From contig CAVPUA010000003.1 in NCBI GenBank assembly GCA_963708805.1, positions 1,922,001 through 1,986,000 on the forward strand: a stretch of DNA of 64,000 bases, given 5' to 3'. This document shows positions 53,731 through 63,064 of the stretch, one piece after another. Position 1 is the first letter of the stretch; the number at the start of each line of letters is the position of its first letter. Origin of the DNA: CAVPUA01 sp963708805. GTDB lineage: Bacteria; Actinomycetota; Actinomycetes; Mycobacteriales; Jatrophihabitantaceae. A program made the position numbers and the translations under genes. A model generated the notes under the pieces. It was not told the origin of the DNA, did not search any database, and was given only the letters and a program-made list of their open reading frames with translations.

Positions 53731-54354
53731 CTAGGGGCGGCGCAGATGGACTTCCTTCCGGTCGCCGGGCCGCGTCCACTGGGTGGCCGACGGAAGCACG
53801 GTTGCCGCGACGGCTACGCCCAGCGCGAGCGCGACTACGACCGCGCCGACGCGCAGCAGTCGTTGCGGCGACGAGCGAACGATCTCGTGCCACGTGGTGA
53901 CAGCCGCTTCGACGATGTGGGCCAGCACGTGAACAACCATCACGCCGAACCAGACGATGAAGCTGGCCTTGTGAGCGGTGAGCAGCCAGCCCTCGCTGCG
54001 GCCGGCATAGATCAAGCCGACACCGGTGCCCAGCAGCGTCACGCTGCTGATGATCACCAACGGGCCCAGAAACCTCAAAATCAGGTGCGGAGGACCCCGG
54101 CGGACATAAGGCTCGGCGCCCAGGTAATACCGCGCGAAGCGGTAGATCGTGCTGGCGGTCTTGAGTAGCACCGGTCCCAACAACAGCGTGCCGAGGAAGA
54201 CGTGCAGGGTGATCAGGCCGTGCACATCGAGCACGGTGTAGCCCTCGACGGCCAGTAACGGGAGCAGGACGATGCCGAGGGTGGAGGTCAAGCGGCTGTT
54301 GCCCTCGACGCCGTCTGTCGACCCGGCGCTCTCAGTCGTTGACGGTCTCGTCAT
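53731..54354 (-). CDS. Cytochrome b561-like membrane protein
   Basis: 207 residues from ATG 54354. Segments include IVLLPLLAVEGYTVLDVHGL, ITLHVFLGTLLLGPVLLKTA, LVIISSVTLLGTGVGLIYAG, HKASFIVWFGVMVVHVLAHI and a last helix VVVALALGVAVAATVLP. Histidines in VLDVHGLITLHVFLG and AHKASFIVWFGVMVVHVLAH are candidate heme b ligands. It probably completes the electron path for locus B; it lies about 100 bases upstream of the tiny membrane protein gene on the same strand. Confidence 0.75.
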   Translation of the reverse strand: MTRPSTTESAGSTDGVEGNSRLTSTLGIVLLPLLAVEGYTVLDVHGLITLHVFLGTLLLGPVLLKTASTIYRFARYYLGAEPYVRRGPPHLILRFLGPLVIISSVTLLGTGVGLIYAGRSEGWLLTAHKASFIVWFGVMVVHVLAHIVEAAVTTWHEIVRSSPQRLLRVGAVVVALALGVAVAATVLPSATQWTRPGDRKEVHLRRP

Positions 54355-54482
54355 GATGGGTCGATCATCGAGTCGCGCCAGCGGTTTGCCTTCCCACTCT
54401 CTGGTCTTCAGAGGGAATCCAGAGCCCGCGAAGCCAGCGGAATCTGGTGGGTCTATGCCCAATTTCTGGCAGGCTATCGCTC

Positions 54483-55640
54483 GTGACGGTCTCCTCTGGT
54501 GGTCGTCCGACACTTGCGACGGTCGCGCTGCAGTGGGGACGGATCGGTTGCGTCGGCTTCGGCGGCCCACCGGCTCACATCGCATTGTTGCGTCGACTCT
54601 GCGTCGATGAACGGCGGTGGATCAGCGCCGCGGAGTTCGAGGACGGTATCGCGGCGACTAATTTGTTACCCGGCCCGGCCTCGACACAGCTGTCGATCTT
54701 CTGCGGATGGCGGATCCGGGGCCCGCTTGGCGGCCTCATTGGCGGTCTCTGCTTCATCGTCCCGGGCTTGGCGCTGATACTCGCGTTGTCCGCGCTTTTC
54801 CTGGCTGGCCACCCACCGCTCGCAGTACGCGGCGCCGCCGCGGGAGCAGGCGCGGCGGTAGCGGTCGTGGCGGCTCATGCGGCTTGGAGCCTCATCCCGT
54901 CGAGTTGGCAACGCGCGCGCCGACCCGGTCAGCGACAACGATGGCTTCTCTACCTCACGCTCGGCGTCATCGCGACAGTCAGTCTCGGCTCCGTGGTGGT
55001 CGTCGTTCTGATCGCAGCCGGCTTGATCGAGATCGCGTCCCGCAACGTCCGCCGCTCTGGTCGCGCGTCGTTTCTTCCCAGTGCGCTCGGGTTGCACGGT
55101 AGTGCTGGCGGCGTCGGTGCGCTGTCCTGGGTGGCACTCAAAGTCGGTGCCTTCTCCTACGGTGGCGGCTTCGTGATAATTCCGCTGATGCGATCGGACG
55201 CCGTGGACCGCAATCACTGGATGACAAACAGCCAGTTTCTGAACGCCGTCGCGCTCGGCCAGATCACCCCCGGTCCCGTAGTTCACACGGTGGCTGTGAT
55301 CGGCTATGCGGCCGGGGGTGTGCCTGGCGCGTTGCTTGCGGCCGCCATCGCCTTCGGTCCATCCTTCGCGTTCGTATTGATCGGCGCACCCAGGTTCGAT
55401 GTGCTGAGGCGAAGTCCTGTCGTCCAGGCCTTTCTCGACGGTGCAGGACCCGCAGCTATCGGGGCGATCGCCGGATCGACCGCTGTGCTCGCTGCGGGTC
55501 TTGGCCACGCGTGGCAAGTCGTCGTTCTCGCAGCGGCTCTGGTCTGGGTTTTTGCGCTAAGGCGCGGGATCGTCAGTGCACTGGTGGGTGCGGGACTCAT
55601 CGGCGCTGTTGGAGCGGTCGCAGGTTTGTCGGTCACCTAG
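54483..55640 (+). CDS. chrA: Chromate transporter (ChrA)
   Basis: 385 residues from GTG 54483. Two homologous halves with the family motifs FGGPPAHIALLRRLCVDERR, EFEDGIAATNLLPGPASTQL and in the second half FSYGGGFVIIPLMRSDAVDR, FLNAVALGQITPGPVVHTVA. Twelve or so membrane segments. It exports chromate, probably by exchange or proton coupling. A start at 54447 would only add a short non-family stretch. It overlaps no neighbour. Confidence 0.92.
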   Translation: MTVSSGGRPTLATVALQWGRIGCVGFGGPPAHIALLRRLCVDERRWISAAEFEDGIAATNLLPGPASTQLSIFCGWRIRGPLGGLIGGLCFIVPGLALILALSALFLAGHPPLAVRGAAAGAGAAVAVVAAHAAWSLIPSSWQRARRPGQRQRWLLYLTLGVIATVSLGSVVVVVLIAAGLIEIASRNVRRSGRASFLPSALGLHGSAGGVGALSWVALKVGAFSYGGGFVIIPLMRSDAVDRNHWMTNSQFLNAVALGQITPGPVVHTVAVIGYAAGGVPGALLAAAIAFGPSFAFVLIGAPRFDVLRRSPVVQAFLDGAGPAAIGAIAGSTAVLAAGLGHAWQVVVLAAALVWVFALRRGIVSALVGAGLIGAVGAVAGLSVT

Positions 55641-55753
55641 CTGGCGCAGGATGGAGTCTCGATGTCATGCGTCGAGGACGAGCTCGTAGAGACCGTGATC
55701 CCGACTTAGGGACGTCACCTTCAGGGACGCGATCGCCGCTTTGACGGTCGATG

Positions 55754-57247
55754 TCACGCCCGTAAGGCGGTGACTCCGGTGGTGGTCGGCACGAGAATCA
55801 GCCCGAGGCCCGTGCTGGGCGAGTCGAAGATGGGTGTACTCGACTGGATCGGGATGGACTGCAGTCGCTGGCCTGAACTCGTCTCGTACTCTTCGAGCAC
55901 TCCTGACGTGTGATTCAGCGCCCACAGCGTCGAGCCGATGATGATGGGAGCGCTGTCGGCGCCGGACAGTCGAGGACCAAGCTTCGTCGAGGCGAGATCA
56001 ATGACCTGAATCCCGCCGGCCTTGCACGGCACGAACATGCGGTTGGTGGTCGGGTCGTAGGCGGGTCCTCCATCAGGATCACTGCCACAGACGCCGGGAA
56101 TGCTCGCCACCAGCGAAAGGTCGGACTGGCGCAAGACGAACCCTGTATCGGTCTTGCCGACCGCGAAGACATCGCCGTCAGGCAGTAGGACCGGGTTGCC
56201 CGTGGCGAGATCCTCGTCGCCGCCGGCAACCCGATCTTTGAAGGAGGCGATGACCGTGAGGTCGGGCGACAGCTCGACCACGCTCTCGGTGTATTGCTTC
56301 GGGTCTGGTCCGCCCTGCGGCGGGTCCGGGTTTGCGTTGCCAGTGGTGACATACAGGTGCCCCTGGGTGTCGAGAGCAGGTGCGCCACCGGACTCCCAGA
56401 TCGCACCACCGTGGCCGTCGGCCGCCACCCGGAAGCTCACGGTGTTGGCTGGTCCAACCTCATCCACACCGACGACCCACCCGTTGTAGGTGCCGCAGTC
56501 ACCGTCGTTCCCGCCGTAGGCGACGTAGATGCGACCGTTGCCCAGTGCCAAAGCAGCGCGCTGGAGCAACTGGCCCGGGCGCTCACCCACGGGCAGCGGT
56601 GGGTCGACGTTCTCGGTCAGCGTTACCGCGCCTGTCGTCACAGAGATACCGGCGAGTTGGTGGGTTACGCCGCCGTGTCCGTCGCTGACCTCTCCCACGA
56701 CGTAAACGGTGTCGGTCCTCGGATCGATCACCGGGGTGCTGGTGATGCCCAGCGGGTCGATGTCGCCACACCCGGCAACCGACTGCACGTCAGTTAGCGG
56801 GGCTCCGAGCGACACCGACCAGAGCACAGATCCGGTGCTCGGATCAAGCGCAACCACGCGATTGTTCTCGGTGGCCGCCACAACTCGGCCGTCGTAGACG
56901 AGGGCCTGCCCGCGCACGGCTCCGCCGAGGTTGTCGGACCACGCGATGTGTACAGCGTCGAAGGTCGCCGCCGCCGAGACGGCTCCTGTGCGCGCATCGT
57001 CGGCGTGGTAGCTGGTCCATGACGGCGGCGCGACTTCGGCCGGATCCGAATGCGCTTCGGCTCCCGTGGTCGAGGATGAGCGCGAGGTCGAGCGCGACGT
57101 TTGCTCCGTCTGTGGCGTCCGAGCCGCCGAAGGCTGCGAATGACTGCACGCGCTCAAGGTGGTAGCGGCCAGACCGAGGCAGGCCACAGCAAGGCCGACG
57201 CGTGGCCGGCCGGTCGAAGTTCGACGTCGACGTCGCGCTGCGATCAT
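55754..57247 (-). CDS. PQQ-like beta-propeller lipoprotein
   Basis: 497 residues from ATG 57247, where a basic n-region and a lipobox (VGLAVACLGLAATTLSACS) appear. Repeating blades follow: GQALVYDGRVVAATENNRVV, ALDPSTGSVLWSVSLGAPLT, VYVVGEVSDGHGGVTHQLAG, RMFVPCKAGGIQVIDLASTK. This is the BamB/PQQ-type propeller fold; no PQQ-enzyme residues are evident. Location is the outer face of the membrane. Role unknown. An earlier GTG start (57292) is possible. Confidence 0.82.
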   Translation of the reverse strand: MIAARRRRRTSTGRPRVGLAVACLGLAATTLSACSHSQPSAARTPQTEQTSRSTSRSSSTTGAEAHSDPAEVAPPSWTSYHADDARTGAVSAAATFDAVHIAWSDNLGGAVRGQALVYDGRVVAATENNRVVALDPSTGSVLWSVSLGAPLTDVQSVAGCGDIDPLGITSTPVIDPRTDTVYVVGEVSDGHGGVTHQLAGISVTTGAVTLTENVDPPLPVGERPGQLLQRAALALGNGRIYVAYGGNDGDCGTYNGWVVGVDEVGPANTVSFRVAADGHGGAIWESGGAPALDTQGHLYVTTGNANPDPPQGGPDPKQYTESVVELSPDLTVIASFKDRVAGGDEDLATGNPVLLPDGDVFAVGKTDTGFVLRQSDLSLVASIPGVCGSDPDGGPAYDPTTNRMFVPCKAGGIQVIDLASTKLGPRLSGADSAPIIIGSTLWALNHTSGVLEEYETSSGQRLQSIPIQSSTPIFDSPSTGLGLILVPTTTGVTALRA

Positions 57248-57537
57248 GGCTCCACTATTCGTTGTGCCGGTCGGATCGTCGACCTCATTCATCTACCCGC
57301 GGACAACGAACTCCACCTGAGGCGTTACTACTCATGAATGGGTCGCCGTTGGTGCAGCGTGAGTCGGCGGTCATCTAGGTGCCCGTCATCTTTTCCGGGC
57401 TCTTGAGCCGCGTTACTGACCCGTACGGATGGCCATGCATGAAAGTCACATGCAATGATCATCGCCGCCCCCAGCTTGCGCCGATTCGACGGAGTCAATC
57501 GATGCTCTACTGCTGACGGGCGAGGTCCGGATGGTGC
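57248..57537. other. Intergenic stretch upstream of the propeller lipoprotein
   Basis: About 290 bases. No supported gene, repeat or clear promoter consensus is seen. Confidence 0.35.
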
Positions 57538-57702
57538 TCAGACCAGAGGCGCGCAGAGCGGGAACAGAGCGGCGAAGAATCCGGCACCGCACAATGCGAT
57601 CCCGCCGCCGACCGTCTGCGTCATCACGACAGCGCCCAGAACGCAGAACATCACGATCTCGCCCGCGGCCACCCAGTACAAGACGTGCGGGCGGCGCGAC
57701 AT
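57538..57702 (-). CDS. Small two-helix membrane protein
   Basis: 54 residues: MSRRPHVLYWVAAGEIVMFC followed by VLGAVVMTQTVGGGIALCGA and GFFAALFPLCAPLV. Two hydrophobic segments separated by a short Thr/Gly turn. No family is recognised and no good ribosome site precedes the ATG; the clean hydrophobic pattern after the ATG is the support. The frame is open upstream but without coding character. Confidence 0.45.
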   Translation of the reverse strand: MSRRPHVLYWVAAGEIVMFCVLGAVVMTQTVGGGIALCGAGFFAALFPLCAPLV

Positions 57703-58110
57703 ACGGCGTGCGTCTACGCGTTGGCGTAAATGCGATCCGCAGTTCCGGTCGAGGGGTCGCGGAAAGGGAGCCTTGAGTCTCTGTGGGACTTCTATCCGGC
57801 CCTCGGGCCACAAGCGGGCCACATGAAGTCGGTCCGGCCAGGTGGCGTTCAGATTTTCACGGCGGGTCCGTGCGCTTCGTCCTCCTTCAACGCCCCTGCG
57901 TCGTGCGGTACCGACAGAACGTCCCCTCATCCTGAAGAGCACTCACCCATGCAGCGCACCGAAAACGGGGAGCCGACAGTCACGCTCAGCACGACGACCA
58001 CGCCCAGATGCATAGGGGATGAACCACCGGTATCAGATGTCAGCAGCGCCAGCTCTTTTTCCTGTGCAGCGGGTGAACAGGTGAACCCGCACCTATCGAG
58101 AGGCGAGTCC
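57703..58110. other. Intergenic stretch between two small genes
   Basis: About 400 bases with an open but featureless plus-strand frame and no motif on either strand. A GAGAGGCGAG ribosome-like element lies just before the next start. Confidence 0.35.
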
Positions 58111-58461
58111 ATGACTGGACCATCGATTGACGTGGCGCTGGACGAGGACGTCGCGAATTTGTTGCTTTTGTGGTTGGCGATCCATGGCGGTGACCCGGCC
58201 CAGCACGGACGCGAAAACGCGTTCACGGTCACCAGTGAGACCTACCAAGCTGCGATCGAGCTGGTGAGCCGGCTCGAAGCCGAGTTCGGCCATACCCGTC
58301 TGATCGAACGCGGGGAAGTCGCGGACCGCATGCAGGAACGCTTCGGGGTGAGCCCCGAGTGGGTACCGGTCAACCGCCTGATCTGCTACCAGTACGGAGA
58401 CATCGAGTACTGCTTCAGCCGACCGCTGCTCACCAAGTCCGGCTGGACGCCCGCTGAGTAG
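58111..58461 (+). CDS. Hypothetical protein
   Basis: 116 residues from ATG 58111. MTGPSIDVALDEDVANLLLL is followed by acidic helices (TYQAAIELVSRLEAEFGHTR) and an aromatic-rich C-terminus (WVPVNRLICYQYGDIEYCFS). Looks like a compact soluble protein. No family is recognised. It stands alone between two intergenic stretches. Confidence 0.6.
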   Translation: MTGPSIDVALDEDVANLLLLWLAIHGGDPAQHGRENAFTVTSETYQAAIELVSRLEAEFGHTRLIERGEVADRMQERFGVSPEWVPVNRLICYQYGDIEYCFSRPLLTKSGWTPAE

Positions 58462-58738
58462 CAGATCTCTTTACCGGCCGATACCGACCGCCCGTGGAGC
58501 ATGCCTGTCGCACACCCATGTAGCGGAACGCGTGGCGTCGGCAGGTGAACTGCCTTGTACGCTCGCGATCTGTTGGCCAGGCGCGGAACTCAACGAATAT
58601 CGAACCCTGCACGCGCCCGCCTTGAATCCGGCCGGCCTTGGTCAGCACCTTTCGAGACGCGCGGGTGCTGGAAAAGCAGCAGCATTCCCGACTCGCCGGG
58701 AGGGGAAATACTCACCAGCCGCGACAAAGATCCAGGCG

Positions 58739-58910
58739 TTCGTTTCGAATCGTGAGAACACGAGCGTCGAGTTCAAACGCCAGGTGCCGACCGACGACGA
58801 CAGCAAGGCCGGCGTCGTGAAAACGGTCTGCGCCTTCGCCAACGGCGAGGGTGTGTCGATCGTCTTCGGGATCGACGATGACTACCGCGTCGTTGGCCCG
58901 CCAACGCCGA
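58739..58910 (+). pseudogene. Remnant of an AlbA_2/Schlafen-type domain
   Basis: The plus strand encodes VSNRENTSVEFKRQ, then SKAGVVKTVCAFANGEGVSI and VFGIDDDYRVVG. This is the AlbA_2 (divergent AAA-4) domain core, found in proteins of uncertain, often defence- or mobile-linked function. The rest of the protein is missing; the frame continues only antisense to the XRE regulator gene. A stub of a lost gene. Confidence 0.5.
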
Positions 58911-58968
58911 AGAAGGTGCTATTGATAGCAGCGGTCATCGAACTGATCGTGAGGACCGGACCTCGGCT

Positions 58969-59857
58969 CTACGGTTCGTCCAAACCGAACGAGACCCGCC
59001 GCTTCGACAAGGTGCTCGCGTCCGATGTCCAATCGGCCAGGAGCGTGAATGACTCCTCGGATCGTGAGCCGGGTTCGGCAACGTAGGTGACTATCTCTAA
59101 ACCGGGATCGCCGACCACCGAGAGCCGCTCGTAGCGCAGGGTCAGCTCGCCGACGACCGGGTGGGTGAATTGCTTCTCCATCTTGCGATGCAGTCGAACG
59201 TTGTGGGTGGCCCAGAGCGCGGCGAACTCCGCGGATTGAGTAGAGAGTTCGCCCACGAGGTCGGAGAGGTCTCGGTCGGATGGGTCGCGTCCGGCTTGCA
59301 GGCGCAGCGCGGCGACGCATTCCCTGGCGGCACGGTTCCAGTCGGTAAAGAAGTCGTGCGCGCGGAGGTCGAGATAGGTGAAGCGGGCTACGTTCGCCGG
59401 TGCCCGTGATGCAAACAGCGGCGCGAAGAACGCTCGCCCGAGATGGTTGACCGCGAGTATGTCCTGGCGGCTGTTCACCACGAACGCCGCGGCACCGGTC
59501 ATCGCGTCGATCATCCACTCGACGCTCGGACGGACCGCGCGCTGGGCTGGAGCCTGTCGTCGTCTGGTGGGCCGCTCACGGCGAGGCGCGAGCCAGATCG
59601 AACAGATGCGCCCGCTCCGCCGGGTCCAGCCGCAGCGCGCCCGCGAGTGCATCGAGCACACCGTCGGACACGCCAGCCAGGTTGCCGCGCTCCATCCGGT
59701 TGTAATAGTCGACGCTGACTCCGGCGAGTGTCGCGACCTCCTCGCGCCTGAGCCCCGGAACCTGACGCGGCCCGTAGCTGGTCAGCCCGACTTCGCCGGG
59801 GCTGATCCTGGCCCGACGCGACGTGAGGAAGTCCCGCACCTCGGTCTTGGCGTCCAT
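58969..59857 (-). pseudogene. XRE regulator with MmyB-like ligand domain, one frameshift
   Basis: Reading MDAKTEVRDFLTSRRARISP, the HTH (PGLRREEVATLAGVSVDYYN, RMERGNLAGVSDGVLDALAG), then after one base shift near 59585 RRRQAPAQRAVRPSVEWMID, AFVVNSRQDILAVNHLGRAF and HNVRLHRKMEKQFTHPVVGE. The C-terminal part is the MmyB-like PAS-type ligand domain. Divergent from the cupin gene, its likely target. The shift is one extra base. Confidence 0.78.
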
Positions 59858-60000
59858 GGCTGTCACGGTAGTGCCGTGCCGAAACCGCCGGGGGTGCCCT
59901 GCGAGTACCTGGACAAGCTCGCCCTCTCATTCCCGCCGGACGAGGTGCTTGTTTGGAGAAGCACTCGACACCTGCCGAGGCAACGACAAAGGAGGAGAAC

Positions 60001-60435
60001 GTGAAGATCACCAGAAATGAACTCGACACGATGACCGCGGGACCCAGCAACTGGTTTACCGGCAACGTCTATATCGACGTCATCAGCGCACCGACGGGAA
60101 CCTCGAAGGTCCTGGCCGGCATCGTCCACTTCGCTCCAGGAGCCCGCACCGCCTGGCACACCCACCCGGCCGGCCAGACCATCTACGTCACCGAGGGAGT
60201 CAGCCTCGTCCAACGCGAAGGCGGGGAGGTCGAGGAGGTATGTCCCGGTGATCGCGTCTACATCGAGCCCGGCGAGAACCACTGGCACGGCGCCCCGCCC
60301 AACCGCTTCACCGTGCAACTCGCCTACGACGAGGCGGATGACACCGGCAACCACACGACGTGGGGACGTCTGGTCACCGACGAGGAGTACGCGGGGCCAA
60401 CCGGCCGCGATGGCGTATCGGACGTGGACGACTAG
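60001..60435 (+). CDS. Cupin-domain protein
   Basis: 144 residues from GTG 60001, preceded by AAAGGAGGAG. The cupin barrel is clear: VHFAPGARTAWHTHPAGQTI with three metal-ligand-type residues, then GDRVYIEPGENHWHGAPPNR. It matches the short group used in aldehyde or nitrile-type lyases and regulators; function here is open. Divergent from the MmyB-like regulator. Confidence 0.85.
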   Translation: MKITRNELDTMTAGPSNWFTGNVYIDVISAPTGTSKVLAGIVHFAPGARTAWHTHPAGQTIYVTEGVSLVQREGGEVEEVCPGDRVYIEPGENHWHGAPPNRFTVQLAYDEADDTGNHTTWGRLVTDEEYAGPTGRDGVSDVDD

Positions 60436-60649
60436 TCCGCCAGTCGTGGCCCGCTCGTTCTGCCGGACCCATCGCCCGTACCGAGACCACCGCCCTCGCC
60501 GGAGCCGACCCGTCCGAGCTCGCTCTCGCCCGCCGTGTCCTGCAGGACGCGAAAACGCACCTCGATGATCACCTCTCAACTCGGGCCGAGCCGCCGATCT
60601 AACGCCGAAGATGGCAGCCGGCGAAGGGAAATCCCGCCTCGGGTTGGAC
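60436..60649. other. Region after the cupin gene
   Basis: About 210 bases. One plus-strand frame reads TTALAGADPSELALARRVLQ and DAKTHLDDHLSTRAEPPI then stops, looking like the end of a small helical protein, but no start or family is visible, so it may be a remnant. Confidence 0.3.
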
Positions 60650-60690
60650 GCGAGCGGCCCGGCCCCGGTGGTGTCGGGCCGCTCGCTTTT
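60650..60690. terminator. Strong hairpin terminator between convergent genes
   Basis: GCGAGCGGCCCG (60650-60661) pairs exactly with CGGGCCGCTCGC (60675-60686), loop 13 bases, followed by TTTT on the plus strand. It lies between the cupin gene and the converging MFS gene and probably ends the cupin transcript; the T-tract favours plus-strand action. Confidence 0.85.
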
Positions 60691-60701
60691 CGGGAGGGTG
60701 G

Positions 60702-62199
60702 TTAGAGCGCCACGATGTCGGGTGCGTTCTCGTCGATCTCGGTGACATTGCCGCGAAGGATCACCGCGGTGAGCAGCGCACCGATGCCGACGACGACGGC
60801 GGCCCACTCGAACGCGGTGGTGTAGCTGTGGATGGTGGCCACTTCGGCGACCCGGGCTCCGGTGTGCGAGGTCAGGTAGCTGGTAGCGGCCGAGGCTGCG
60901 AGGGTACTCAGCAGCGCGGTACCAACGGAGCCGCCGACCTGTTGGCCGGTGCTGACCATCGCCGAGGCGACGCCGGCGTCATCCACCCTGACTCGGGCAG
61001 TGGCGTTGGCCGTGGCCGAGGAGAAGGTAAGCCCGGCGCCGAGGCCGAAGATGATCGTGGCCGGGAGGACGTTGACGGCGTAGCTGGAGTGGATGTCGAG
61101 CTGGGTCAGCATGACCAGGCCGATCGCGGCGATCGCCAGTCCCGGGGCGATGATGTAGCGGGGGCCGACTCGGCGCGCGAGCACGTTGACCGCGAGCTGT
61201 GACGTGATGACCAGCGCACCGGTCATGGGCAGGAACGCCAGCCCGGAGTCGACCGCGGAGAACCCGAGGGTGCCTTGCAAGTAGTAGGTCAGAAACAAGA
61301 ACATGCCGAACAGTCCGATGCCCAAGGACAGGATCCCCAGGTAGGAGCCACCGCGGTTGCGGTCCAGGATCACCCGAAGCGGCAGGACGGGGTTCGACAC
61401 CCGGGCCTGCACTGCGACGAAGGCGCTGAGCAGGACGACACCGGCGGCGAGGAAGGCGAGGGTGGTCGCGTCGGTCCACCCGGCGGTTTCCGCATGGGAG
61501 AACCCAAAGACGATGCTGAACAAACCGGAGGAGGCGAGCAGGATGCCGGGCAGATCGAGCTTCGGGCGAGTGGTCTCGGTGCGGCCGTGCAGTAGCAGCG
61601 CCCCGCCGACCAGGGCGAAGAGCAGCGAAGCCGAGATTCACGTACATGCACCAGCGCCACGACAGGTATTCGGTGAGCACCCCGCCGAGTAGCAGACCGA
61701 CGGCCGCGCCGCCGCCGCCGATCGCGCCGTAGATGCCGAAGGCCCGTCCCCGCTCCCGGCTGTCGGTGAATGTGGTGGTGAGCAACGACAGGGCGGCCGG
61801 GGCGAGCATCGCACCGAATACCCCCTGCACCGCCCGAGCGGTGACCAGCATGTCAAAGTTGACCGCTGCCCCGCCGACGGCCGACGCGGCCGCGAAACCG
61901 ACAAGGCCCACCATGAACAGGCGCTTGCGGCCGAACAGGTCAGCGAGCCGCCCCCCGAGCAGCAACAGGCTGCCGAAAGCCAGGGCATAGGCGGTCACCA
62001 CCCACTGTCGATCCGTGTTGCCGAAACCCAGGTCACGCTGCGCCGAGGGCAACGCGATGTTCACGACCGTGGTGTCCAGCACGACCATCAACTGAGCGAT
62101 GCCCAACACGGCGAGGACCCACCACCGTTTGGCGTTCGCTCGAGCGCGCGCACCGACGTCTTCTGCGCTGACGGGTGGCGCGGTGTCCAGATCGGTCAT
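60702..62199 (-). pseudogene. DHA2-family MFS transporter, one frameshift
   Basis: About 499 residues with 14 membrane segments. N-terminal part MVVLDTTVVNIALPSAQRDL, GRLADLFGRKRLFMVGLVGF and GLLLGGVLTEYLSWRWCMYV, then after one extra base near 61637 the reading continues LLFALVGGALLLHGRTE to the end (VTEIDENAPDIVAL). ATG 62199 is set by AAGGAGAA. Divergent from a TetR gene with three matching operator sites, so it is likely a repressed efflux pump. Confidence 0.85.
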
Positions 62200-62219
62200 G
62201 ACTTCTCCTTCGGCGATGT

Positions 62220-62357
62220 GGATAGCTTCCATCCGATTCAACGTAGCACGATACGGATAGTACCCATCCACTTTGTTGGCAGTAGCAGTCAGCGGTCTTC
62301 GGCGTTTCGCTCTGCATCGCAGGAGCTACCCGCGCTAGGATCGGATAATGGGTATCC
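62220..62357. promoter_or_regulatory. Three GGAT-N7-ATCC operator sites
   Basis: Between the MFS and TetR genes: GGATAGCTTCCATCC at 62220-62234, GGATAGTACCCATCC at 62255-62269 and GGATAATGGGTATCC at 62343-62357, the last extended to a longer palindrome ATCGGATA-N5-TATCCGAT. Two sites sit near the MFS start and one just before the TetR ATG, the layout for TetR control of both. Confidence 0.65.
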
Positions 62358-62364
62358 GATTTTG

Positions 62365-63018
62365 ATGGAAGCGACAGCTCGCACCGCTCGCAAGGACGTG
62401 CTCCGCAACCGGGCCCTGCTGCTCGAGTCGGCCGATGCGGTGATCCGCGAACACGGGATGGACTTGTCGCTCAACGCCGTAGCGCGCCACGCCGGAGTCG
62501 GTGTGGGCACGGTCTACCGGCACTTCCCCGACCGGGAGGCGCTCATCGATGCGATGTTCGAGCAACGCGTCGAAAGCGTCTACGAGATCCTGTCCGCCCA
62601 CGTCACGGACGACGATCCGGTCGAGGGGCTGCGCGCAGCGGTGTTCGACATCTGCCAGATGCAGGCCACCGATCGAGGTGTCTGGGAGGTGGCCTCGGCG
62701 GGTCGGGGCGAATCGCACCGCGAGGTCGTGCAGGCCCGCATCCTGCCGATAGCCAGAAAGCTCGTCCGGCGGGCGAATGCCACCGGGCGCCTGCGGGTCA
62801 AGTTCGAGGCCAACGACCTGCCGGTCTTGCTCTGGACAGGCGGGGCCCTGCATGCCTACCTCGGTGGCGTGTCGCCCACGGCATGGTGGCGATATGTTCA
62901 GCTCCTGTTCGACAGCTTCCTGACCGATGATGACCCGGCCAGAACACCGATCGACCACCATGCGCCCACCATCGATCAGATCGACGTAGCGATGCGAGCG
63001 TGGCGACGACCTGGTTGA
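62365..63018 (+). CDS. TetR-family transcriptional regulator
   Basis: 217 residues from ATG 62365. HTH region: RALLLESADAVIREHGMDLS, LNAVARHAGVGVGTVYRHFP and DREALIDAMFEQRVESV; the C-terminal domain is helical (GLRAAVFDICQMQATDRGVW). It is divergent from the DHA2 MFS gene with operator-like repeats between, so it likely represses that pump until a ligand binds. Earlier in-frame starts run into the operator sites. Confidence 0.9.
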   Translation: MEATARTARKDVLRNRALLLESADAVIREHGMDLSLNAVARHAGVGVGTVYRHFPDREALIDAMFEQRVESVYEILSAHVTDDDPVEGLRAAVFDICQMQATDRGVWEVASAGRGESHREVVQARILPIARKLVRRANATGRLRVKFEANDLPVLLWTGGALHAYLGGVSPTAWWRYVQLLFDSFLTDDDPARTPIDHHAPTIDQIDVAMRAWRRPG

Positions 63019-63064
63019 CGAGTGAGCTACAACCGGAGAAGCCGTCCACGGGCAGTGAACCCGA

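Noticed and set aside
60360..60602. Plus-strand frame overlapping the cupin 3' end
   Set aside because: Only its last 35 residues look protein-like; no start or family, so possibly a remnant but not called.
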